From assembly GCA_012840085.1 (NCBI GenBank), contig DUMB01000017.1, positions 1-64,000 on the forward strand: DNA of 64,000 nt. The letters run 5' to 3'. Below the pieces are notes generated by a model. It ran no database searches and was not told the DNA's origin. It saw only the letters and a list, made by a program, of their open reading frames with translations. This document shows, in pieces, positions 9,223 through 16,029 of the stretch (position 1 is the stretch's first letter; every line of letters begins with the position of its first letter). Source of the DNA: Clostridiaceae bacterium (lineage in GTDB: Bacteria; Bacillota; Clostridia; Acetivibrionales; DUMB01). The position numbers and the translations under genes are program-made.

Positions 9223-9255
9223 TTGACAAAAATAATAAGCGTTTAATAGTATAAT
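9223..9255 (+). promoter_or_regulatory. Candidate spoIIG promoter with wide spacing and Spo0A-box-like sites
   Basis: A perfect TTGACA (9223-9228) and a perfect TATAAT (9250-9255) are separated by 21 bp instead of 17. The B. subtilis spoIIG promoter has the same unusual feature (22 bp) and depends on Spo0A binding over the -35 region. Spo0A-box-like sequences are TTGTCAAAA (9149-9157), TTGTCGTA (9190-9197) and TTTGTCAAAA on the opposite strand over the -35 (9222-9231). The regulatory role is inferred from this similarity. Confidence 0.7.
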
Positions 9256-9346
9256 GAACAATATAGTTGTGAAGCAATGAAGTAATAAAAGTACAGGCAT
9301 TTGAATATATGTAAAATAGGTTATGTCTGATTGTGAGGTAAAAGCA

Positions 9347-10261
9347 TTGGAAATTTTTCTGGATGTTTTGTTTTTGGAAAATATCGTTATGAACTATTTT
9401 ATACTGGTAGTTACTTCAAAGCTTTCCAGGAGCAAGACGACTAACCTGCGAATGTTTCTGGGAGCTCTTGCGGGTGCAGTGTATGTTGCACTTATGGTGC
9501 TGATGCCAGGTTTGAAAATACACTATACAGCATTTGCAAAAATATTGCTTTCTATTGTGATTATTTTGATAACCTTCAGGCCCAAAAATATCGGCTCATT
9601 GTTCAAGAACCTGGCAGTTTTTTACATATCTACTTTTATATTTGCAGGAGCTGCACTTGCTTTTGTGTACTTTGATCAGGGGGAAGGCTTCATAAGAAAT
9701 GGGGTTATTTATGTTTTCTGGCAGTCTAAGTGGACTGTGCTTGTATTATCAGTAGTTTTGGTTGGAATTATAGTAAGGATATTCTGGGAGATAATTCAGT
9801 TTAAGTTTGTAAAGGAAAAACTTCTTATACAGCTCAAAATATCCTTTGAAAATAAGACAAGTAATCTTCCGGCACTAATTGATACGGGAAATTCGCTGAG
9901 AGATCCCATAACAAATATGCCGGTTATAGTGGTAGAATTCAGTGCGATAAAAGAGATTCTGCCTCCAGACATAAAAAGCATTTTTGAAGAGTCAAGAGAG
10001 AATGACCTTGATTCTATAAGCGGTATAATTTTAAATTCCAGATGGTTTTCAAGGTTCAGACTTATACCGTACATGTCCCTTGGCAAGGAAAATGGCATGC
10101 TGATCGGTTTTAAGCCTGACTATATTGAAATAGGTGACGACGAGGAAAAGAAGGGGATGAGTGATGTAATAGTAGGTATCTACAACAAGGCATTAACAAA
10201 AAATGAAAGGTACAGGGCACTTTTAAGTCCGGAATTGCTTTTAAGTCCGGAACTGGTTTAA
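9347..10261 (+). CDS. spoIIGA: Sporulation sigma-E processing peptidase SpoIIGA
   Basis: A membrane-embedded aspartic protease that activates pro-sigma-E in the mother cell. I start it at TTG 9347, giving MEIFLDVLFLENIVMNYF, the typical family N-terminus, 7 nt after GTGAGGT (9333-9339); the frame continues upstream to 9323 without an SD. About five membrane helices fill residues 1-150. The C-terminal cytoplasmic domain carries the catalytic aspartate in LPALIDTGN (Asp about 179). A short direct repeat, LLSPELLLSPEL, ends the protein. It is about 50 bp upstream of its substrate gene sigE. Confidence 0.93.
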   Translation: MEIFLDVLFLENIVMNYFILVVTSKLSRSKTTNLRMFLGALAGAVYVALMVLMPGLKIHYTAFAKILLSIVIILITFRPKNIGSLFKNLAVFYISTFIFAGAALAFVYFDQGEGFIRNGVIYVFWQSKWTVLVLSVVLVGIIVRIFWEIIQFKFVKEKLLIQLKISFENKTSNLPALIDTGNSLRDPITNMPVIVVEFSAIKEILPPDIKSIFEESRENDLDSISGIILNSRWFSRFRLIPYMSLGKENGMLIGFKPDYIEIGDDEEKKGMSDVIVGIYNKALTKNERYRALLSPELLLSPELV

Positions 10262-10310
10262 GAAAAGAATTTACACAAGTTATGACAATACAATCTGAAA
10301 GGTGATGAAT

Positions 10311-11042
10311 ATGAACATAATAAAAAAATTCAAGCTATCCATTACAATCGCGTATATAAATCTATTCAGAAGAACTGGAAAATATGTCAGGCTGCCTGTA
10401 CATTATATTGGTGGAAGCGAGGCATTACCACCCCCTTTAAGCAATGAAGAGGAACATTATCTTTTAAACAGGCTTGAAAAAAGTGATTATGCGGTAAAAT
10501 CCATTCTAATTGAAAGAAATTTAAGACTTGTTGTGTATATTGCACGTAAGTTTGAAAATACCGGTGTTGGAGTGGAAGATCTTGTTTCAATCGGGACAAT
10601 AGGCCTTATTAAGGCAATAAATACATTTAATCCGTCAAAAAATATCAAGTTGGCAACTTATGCTTCAAGATGCATAGAAAATGAAATCCTGATGTATTTA
10701 AGGAGAAATAACAAGGTAAAAGCTGAAATTTCAATTGATGAGCCGCTTAATATAGATTGGGATGGCAATGAGCTTCTTCTTTCTGATATTCTGGGTACGG
10801 ACAATGATATTATACACAGAAGTATAGAAGATGAAGTAGACAAGGAACTATTAAAAGCGGCAATGAAAAAATTATCAGTTCGCGAAAAAAAGATTATGGA
10901 GCTGAGATTTGGACTTACAAACGGTGTTGAAAAAACACAGAAGGAAGTGGCCGACATGCTGGGAATCTCCCAGTCTTACATATCAAGGCTGGAAAAAAGG
11001 ATAATAAGCAGGTTAAAAAAGGAAATCAGCAGGATGGTTTAG
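10311..11042 (+). CDS. sigE: Mother-cell sporulation sigma factor sigma-E (pro-protein)
   Basis: The 243-residue precursor of sigma-E. The first roughly 28 residues are the basic pro-sequence, ending near [15 protein letters not shown], which closely resembles the region cleaved by SpoIIGA in B. subtilis. Region 2 follows ([51 protein letters not shown]), then region 3 and region 4 with the helix-turn-helix [22 protein letters not shown] choose ATG 10311 because AAAGGTGA (10298-10305) is ideally spaced; GTG 10302 and ATG 10305 overlap that SD. It is co-transcribed with spoIIGA. Confidence 0.96.
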   Translation: MNIIKKFKLSITIAYINLFRRTGKYVRLPVHYIGGSEALPPPLSNEEEHYLLNRLEKSDYAVKSILIERNLRLVVYIARKFENTGVGVEDLVSIGTIGLIKAINTFNPSKNIKLATYASRCIENEILMYLRRNNKVKAEISIDEPLNIDWDGNELLLSDILGTDNDIIHRSIEDEVDKELLKAAMKKLSVREKKIMELRFGLTNGVEKTQKEVADMLGISQSYISRLEKRIISRLKKEISRMV

Positions 11043-11143
11043 CAAAATTTTTATATTTCAGAAAACATGCTGATTGTATGAAATTATTGATTTTGTCAAG
11101 GGTTTTTGCGAAAATTTTATTATTATTTTTACCCTGTTTTTCA

Positions 11144-11203
11144 GTATAAAATTAACCTCCTAGGCAATAATGATACTGACTGAAAATTGATTGCCGGGAG
11201 GTT
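11144..11203 (+). promoter_or_regulatory. sigG leader: sigma-F/G-type promoter and SD-sequestering hairpin
   Basis: GTATA (11144-11148), a 14-bp spacer and GGCAATAATG (11163-11172) match the sigma-F/sigma-G pattern GyATA - N14-16 - GGnnAnAnTR. Overlapping it, AACCTCC-TA-GGCAAT (11154-11168) can pair with ATTGCC-G-GGAGGTT (11190-11203), a 13-bp stem with a small internal loop. The 3' arm contains the sigG SD (GGGAGGT). Initiation from the predicted promoter, about 7 nt after the -10 at about 11179, would leave out the 5' arm; read-through RNA from sigE would contain it. Confidence 0.7.
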
Positions 11204-11209
11204 TTACTT

Positions 11210-11983
11210 ATGTTGGTCAACAAAGTGGAAATATGCGGTGTAAACACTTCCAAACTGCCTTTATTAACAAATGAGCAAAAAAAACAACTCTTTGAAAGAA
11301 TACACAAAGGGGATGCCTCGGCAAGAGAAGAGTTTATCAATGGGAATCTCAGACTTGTTTTAAGTGTTATTCAGAGATTTAACAACAGAGGAGAATATGT
11401 GGATGACCTTTTCCAGGTCGGTTGCATAGGTCTGATAAAAGCAATTGACAATTTTGATCTGAACCAGAATGTAAAGTTTTCAACGTATGCAGTTCCTATG
11501 ATAATAGGTGAGATTAGAAGATATTTGAGGGACAACAATCCCATACGCGTAAGCAGATCCCTCAGAGATATTGCATATAAGGCCCTTCAGGTCAAGGAAA
11601 AACTTACAAACAAGAATTCGAAGGAGCCGACTATTAATGAGATAGCAGAAGAATTAAAACTTCCTAAAGAGGAGGTAGTGTTTGCGCTTGATGCTATACA
11701 GGATCCGATTTCGCTTTTTGAATCGGTTTATCATGACGGAGGAGATGCCATATTTGTAATGGATCAGGTTAAAGACGAAAAGAATAATGATGAGAACTGG
11801 CTGGAAGGTATTTCTCTGAAGGAGGCGATGAGAAAGCTGAGTGAAAGAGAAAGACTTATACTAAATCTCCGTTTCTTTGAAGGAAGAACTCAAATGGAAG
11901 TTGCGGAAGAAATCGGTATATCTCAGGCTCAGGTTTCAAGACTTGAAAAAACAGCTTTAATGCATATGAGAAAGTATATATGA
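11210..11983 (+). CDS. sigG: Forespore sporulation sigma factor sigma-G
   Basis: A 257-residue late forespore sigma factor. The N-terminus NKVEICGVNTSKLPLL is the family hallmark that in B. subtilis contacts the anti-sigma factor CsfB/Gin. Regions 2-4 are complete: RLVLSVIQRFNNRGEYVDDLFQ, NFDLNQNVKFSTYAVPMIIG, and a region 4.2 helix-turn-helix (RTQMEVAEEIGISQAQVSRLE). The start is ATG 11210 with GGGAGGT 7 nt upstream, buried in a predicted hairpin. The gene lies 167 bp after sigE in the classic spoIIGA-sigE-sigG order, with its own forespore-type promoter in between. Confidence 0.96.
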   Translation: MLVNKVEICGVNTSKLPLLTNEQKKQLFERIHKGDASAREEFINGNLRLVLSVIQRFNNRGEYVDDLFQVGCIGLIKAIDNFDLNQNVKFSTYAVPMIIGEIRRYLRDNNPIRVSRSLRDIAYKALQVKEKLTNKNSKEPTINEIAEELKLPKEEVVFALDAIQDPISLFESVYHDGGDAIFVMDQVKDEKNNDENWLEGISLKEAMRKLSERERLILNLRFFEGRTQMEVAEEIGISQAQVSRLEKTALMHMRKYI

Positions 11984-12011
11984 GACATGCAGGGCTAAAA
12001 TATAATATATG

Positions 12012-12067
12012 GGGGGACATTCCTTAACGAAAAGGGAAATATCCTGTTCTTAGAAGGAATGTCCCCC
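12012..12067. repeat. Long perfect-arm palindrome (REP-like)
   Basis: GGGGGACATTCCTT pairs perfectly with AAGGAATGTCCCCC around a 28-nt loop. It could terminate sigG, but no T-run follows (TTACTGTT). It resembles the GGGAC...GTCCC palindromic intergenic repeats of many clostridial genomes; compare the element at 31176-31262. Confidence 0.7.
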
Positions 12068-12178
12068 TTACTGTTAAAATGGGCACCAGACAGGTGTCTT
12101 TTTTTATATGCTTTCATACGCAAAATTAAAATAGCATATATTATACCGAATAAAAAAGAAGGAAGGGCTGTATGCATT

Positions 12179-12439
12179 ATGAACCGTGCTTCCGAATTCA
12201 GACAGAAGGAAGTAATAAATATTGCGGATGGAAGAAGGCTTGGTTTTGTAAGTGACGTTGAAGTAAATCTGGAAGATGGAAGAATCGAAGCAATAATTAT
12301 ACCGGGCGGAGGCCGCTTTTTTGGTCTTATCGGTAAAGACAATGAGTTTGTAATACCATGGGAAAGGGTTAAAAAAGTCGGAGAGGATATAATACTCGTA
12401 GACATGGATGAGCGATTCATCAGAAAGTATTTTGATTAA
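12179..12439 (+). CDS. ylmC: YlmC/YmxH-family sporulation protein (PRC-barrel)
   Basis: An 86-residue protein with a PRC-barrel fold: MNRASEFRQKEVINIADGRR then ...AIIIPGGGRFFGLIGKDNEFVIPW. It matches the YlmC/YmxH family, small conserved proteins of spore formers often found next to sigG. The start is ATG 12179, about 12 nt after GGAAGG; the frame is open back to 12059 but that part overlaps the palindrome. The biochemical function is unknown. Confidence 0.85.
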   Translation: MNRASEFRQKEVINIADGRRLGFVSDVEVNLEDGRIEAIIIPGGGRFFGLIGKDNEFVIPWERVKKVGEDIILVDMDERFIRKYFD

Positions 12440-12666
12440 AGCCTAATATGCAGAATCGAAGTAAAAATGTGTAACTTTGAGTAGCTCCATTCCTTATATC
12501 TTTTCATATGTCCAAAACTTTATGTAAACACAACTTTGAGAAAATGTATGCTATTATTAGAAAAATTAGACAATAGTTAAAATTTATAATATAATTAAAA
12601 CAGCTGAAAAGCAATTTGCCGATGAAAATAAATATTGAATAATAACTTACAAAGGAGTTACTAATT

Positions 12667-14637
12667 ATGAAGAGAATAATTTCGATGGTTCTGGCATTAC
12701 TGATATTGATGCCTTCATTAACTGCATTTGCATCAAGTGATGATGAGATATTGGATGCACTATTTGATTCAGAATATTTAAGCGGGGAACTGAACTATAG
12801 AATTACTATTGATTCCAAATTACCACTGCCCGCATTCCTGGATGCTGACGGCAATATTACTGAGATGCTTTCAAATGCGGAGTTTTTATACAACATAAAG
12901 TATGATACAAGTGAAGACAAGAAAAAGACGCAGGCCGAGATGGATATCTGTATTTCTTTACAGGGTATGGATTCATTAAATATGAAATACTGGATTGATT
13001 TTGACTTATCCGATACCGAAAATCTAAAGTATAAAATTATAATGAAATTAGCTGACAGTGAAAAATTTATGTACATGGATTTAGTAAATGATCCTGACTC
13101 CACAGAAGTACAAATAATGTCGGATTACATAGATAATATTAATGCTGTAAGAAGTGAATTTACGAAAGATTACAAGTCAAAACTTATACCGGAATATAAG
13201 GAAGGAAAATATGTCATTATCCTGGATGAAAAAGTTGTCAAGGATTTATTGAAGGATATCTTTACCAGAATAAGCAGCATTGCTTTTAACTATTTTGCTG
13301 TTTCTTCCGCAGAAGCCAAAACTACTGGCTCGTCAGTGGGAATAATAGGCGGAGCTGACGGACCTACAGCTGTTTTTATAACCGAAGGTAATGTATCTGA
13401 AGACAATAGCATTGAAGTGTTTGATACTGATGAAATTATGCAGGAATTCGAAAAAGAAATAGCAGAATTTTTTGAAAAATTGAAAAATGTTCAACTTTTT
13501 GATGAGAATGCTGTTGTCATAGAAATTGAACTGGATGACAGAAATCTGATTAAGAATCAAAAGGCTACAATTAATATAAAAACGAATTTGGCAGAGCTTA
13601 TGGAATTGTATAATACTCAAAATGAGACTGTTACAAAGGAAAATTCCGATATTGAACTGAGCATAGTAATGGATTTGTCCTATTCAAAGATTAATGAGCA
13701 GATAGATATAGAGTTTCCTGAACTTACTGAAGAAAACTCAATTGACCTGATGAACGTTTTTCCTGAAGAGTCCCCTATTGATGAAAATAAAATCAATGTA
13801 ATAGCAAACGGCCGGATTATGAAATCCGATGTGGATCCGGTTATTAAAGACGACAAGGTATATGTACCCGTAAGGGCGTTTTTAAACACAATTGGAGTAA
13901 GTGATGATGATATAGTATACATTCATAAAGGCAAAGTAGATATAAATTATTTCGGTACTGAAGTGAAGTTGATTATTGGCAGCGACATTGCAAAGATTAA
14001 CGGAAAAGAAGTAATACTGGATGAGCCTATATTTACGGTAGGAGACAGGACAATGGTTTCTACTGACTTTATAAGTGAGACTTTTAATTGTTATGTAGAT
14101 TGGTCACCTTTTTATAATGATGAAGGTGAGCCATTAGCTGCGGGTATTCTGTATATATCAACAAGAACAGAGAGCCGTGTTTTGAATATAATGATACCGT
14201 CAAGCATGACTGCTGAAGAAGTAAAAATTCTTGATGAAGCATCCTTTTATACAGGTATAAATGCCAATATAGTTACTGTACCAATAGATAATTACAAGGA
14301 AAAAGTTATGGTAATGATAGCAGCGGGAGAGCCCTGCGCGTTTCTTAACTGGGAATTTGATGATGAGTGGAAACAAAGATGGATAGAAATGGATTTGTTT
14401 GTGCCTCTTGAAAAACTGATAGAAGAATATGCACCCAATATCATGAATTATCTTGAAGAAAATCCTGACATCAGAAAAGTCATTACAAGTGATGACGGGC
14501 ATATATACTACATTCCTTTACTGCAATTGGACAAAGAAGGAAGTTGTGGATTTTCTCTTACCAAAACTGTCAGAAATCCCGAGGATGTAATAATGTGGCT
14601 TGACTATTTATTTACAGAGCAGATTCATCAGCATTAA
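12667..14637 (+). CDS. Secreted copper-amine-oxidase-domain protein fused to a solute-binding-protein-like segment
   Basis: A 656-residue protein with a signal peptide (residues 1-22, ending ...LTAFASS). Residues 25-370 are a beta-rich region of unknown fold. At about residues 220-236 sits SVGIIGGADGPTAVFI, a motif otherwise familiar from Na+-translocating decarboxylase beta subunits. Residues 375-500 form a copper-amine-oxidase N-terminal-like domain (VIANGRIMKSDVDPVI, VYVPVRAFLNTIGV), common in clostridial cell-surface proteins and not catalytic. Residues 505-650 resemble the first part of an extracellular solute-binding protein (FLNWEFDDEWKQRWIEMDLF, then DDGHIYYIPLL) but stop early. The start is ATG 12667 after AAAGGAG. 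The role is unknown; probably a cell-envelope protein. Confidence 0.7.
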   Translation: MKRIISMVLALLILMPSLTAFASSDDEILDALFDSEYLSGELNYRITIDSKLPLPAFLDADGNITEMLSNAEFLYNIKYDTSEDKKKTQAEMDICISLQGMDSLNMKYWIDFDLSDTENLKYKIIMKLADSEKFMYMDLVNDPDSTEVQIMSDYIDNINAVRSEFTKDYKSKLIPEYKEGKYVIILDEKVVKDLLKDIFTRISSIAFNYFAVSSAEAKTTGSSVGIIGGADGPTAVFITEGNVSEDNSIEVFDTDEIMQEFEKEIAEFFEKLKNVQLFDENAVVIEIELDDRNLIKNQKATINIKTNLAELMELYNTQNETVTKENSDIELSIVMDLSYSKINEQIDIEFPELTEENSIDLMNVFPEESPIDENKINVIANGRIMKSDVDPVIKDDKVYVPVRAFLNTIGVSDDDIVYIHKGKVDINYFGTEVKLIIGSDIAKINGKEVILDEPIFTVGDRTMVSTDFISETFNCYVDWSPFYNDEGEPLAAGILYISTRTESRVLNIMIPSSMTAEEVKILDEASFYTGINANIVTVPIDNYKEKVMVMIAAGEPCAFLNWEFDDEWKQRWIEMDLFVPLEKLIEEYAPNIMNYLEENPDIRKVITSDDGHIYYIPLLQLDKEGSCGFSLTKTVRNPEDVIMWLDYLFTEQIHQH

Positions 14638-14740
14638 GACAGCGCGCAAGGAGATGTATAATTAGAAACATATCCGTTGATTTAACTTGTGAATTAGTGT
14701 AACATAATTTTAAAACCAAATGCAGCAGAGGTGATATTAA

Positions 14741-15196
14741 TTGAAATGTCCGTACTGTGGTTATGAGGATGACAGAGTTATAGATTCACGGCCTACTGAA
14801 GAAGGAGCTGCTATAAGGAGAAGAAGGGAATGTTCCAAATGCCTAAGAAGGTACACAACCTATGAAAAGGTTGAAAGTGTGCCGCTTATGGTAATAAAGA
14901 AAGACAAGACCAGGCAGCCCTTTAATAGAGAGAAGATTATAAACGGACTTCTGCGTGCGTGTGAGAAACGTCCCGTTTCCATAGATGATGTTGAGAAACT
15001 GGTAAATGAAATCGAAAGCCAGCTTTATAATTCTCTGCAAAGAGAAGTAACCACCAAAGACATCGGGGAAATGGTTATGATGAAATTAAAAAACCTGGAT
15101 GAAGTGGCATATGTCAGATTCGCTTCAGTTTATCGCCAGTTTAAGGATATTAATACTTTTATGGACGAGCTTAGAAAACTTCTGAATGAAAAATAG
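14741..15196 (+). CDS. nrdR: Transcriptional repressor NrdR
   Basis: A 151-residue ATP/dATP-responsive repressor of ribonucleotide reductase genes. The N-terminal zinc ribbon ([19 protein letters not shown], then CSKC) binds NrdR boxes. The ATP-cone domain follows from about residue 47 ([20 protein letters not shown]). Length and motifs match the family throughout. The start is TTG 14741 with AGAGGTGA 6 nt upstream. It appears monocistronic; a terminator-like hairpin lies at 15441-15466, beyond the short opposite-strand gene. Confidence 0.95.
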   Translation: MKCPYCGYEDDRVIDSRPTEEGAAIRRRRECSKCLRRYTTYEKVESVPLMVIKKDKTRQPFNREKIINGLLRACEKRPVSIDDVEKLVNEIESQLYNSLQREVTTKDIGEMVMMKLKNLDEVAYVRFASVYRQFKDINTFMDELRKLLNEK

Positions 15197-15221
15197 ACGA
15201 TATCTTTGCTGATTGACAAAG

Positions 15222-15413
15222 CTAATCTTCTATGTCAAATTTATCCTTAATAAGGTTGTTATATTCATTCAGTACTGCATCCAGCATTTTACTTGCGGCA
15301 AGGACTTCCGGATCACGGAGATCATTTTTCTTTTCTATAAGATTATGTATATATTTTCTTAAACTTTGTATTTTACCATTTAATTCAACAAGTTTTTTTT
15401 CTTTTTCAGTCAA
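15222..15413 (-). CDS. Spo0E-like aspartyl-phosphate phosphatase
   Basis: A 63-residue all-helical protein: MTEKEKKLVELNGKIQSL, then DPEVLAASKMLDAVLNEYN. The S-x-x-L-D core (SKMLD) after a 'DPEV' turn is the signature of Spo0E-like proteins, which remove phosphate from Spo0A~P and delay sporulation. The small size fits the family. It is convergent with nrdR and 57 bp downstream of the CBM gene on the same strand. Which regulator it targets here is inferred. Confidence 0.8.
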   Translation of the reverse strand: MTEKEKKLVELNGKIQSLRKYIHNLIEKKNDLRDPEVLAASKMLDAVLNEYNNLIKDKFDIED

Positions 15414-15440
15414 CGGTAATCACCAACATTTTAATAATTT

Positions 15441-15466
15441 GGAGCGGAAAGTTCCGCTCCTTTTTT
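15441..15466 (+). terminator. Intrinsic terminator
   Basis: GGAGCGGAA / TTCCGCTCC with a 2-nt loop is followed by six T on the + strand. It would stop transcripts running from nrdR. On the - strand no T-run follows, so it is a poor terminator for the CBM gene. Confidence 0.8.
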
Positions 15467-15470
15467 GTTG

Positions 15471-15806
15471 CTATTGTATTACATCAAAGGAGTAGTTTTT
15501 GCCGGAATTGTTATCCCAATTGTTTGCGCAGTCTTTAAAGCAAACATTTATTGCCTCAGGTCTTGTTACGGGAATTGATACTTCGAATCCTGTATCTGTG
15601 CGCTTCATTTGATAGTCATATACATTTTCCCACTTGCTGCCGAAACCAACATGTGCATAGACATGTGTAGCACCACTTTTAGACAGCAAACCATCATAGA
15701 TAATTTTTACTTTTTCACCTACTGTAGGCAAAGCAGGACTAACGGATACACCATTCTCTAAATAGTGGTTGTTTATCAAATTTTGTTTCTTTGCTGCTCT
15801 CGGCAT
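15471..15806 (-). CDS. Carbohydrate-binding module protein (CBM53/starch-binding-like)
   Basis: A 111-residue single-domain protein. After a basic N-terminus it shows the pattern of a starch-binding-type beta sandwich: SPALPTVGEKVKIIYDGLL, VYAHVGFGSKWENVYDYQM, and the end CFKDCANNWDNNSGKNYSF. The family binds alpha-glucans. There is no signal peptide and no catalytic domain, so an intracellular glycogen-binding role is possible (inference). The start ATG 15806 has GAAAGGAGG upstream. Similar stand-alone proteins occur in cellulolytic clostridia. Confidence 0.8.
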   Translation of the reverse strand: MPRAAKKQNLINNHYLENGVSVSPALPTVGEKVKIIYDGLLSKSGATHVYAHVGFGSKWENVYDYQMKRTDTGFEVSIPVTRPEAINVCFKDCANNWDNNSGKNYSFDVIQ

Positions 15807-16029
15807 AGAACATTTCCTCCTTTCATGCTTTAGTTATTATTCACACGAAACATTAAAATATACATTTCAAATTAAGGTTATTGATAATAAGAATGGTGTA
15901 TTTGGAAAAAGAAATTGCAGAAAAAAAAGGAGATATAATTCAGAGTCAGATTTGTATTAAAACAAGCAATAATACAAAAACTTTAGATATAAAGAAAAAA
16001 AATCAAAATTTTATGAAAGGATGAAATGA

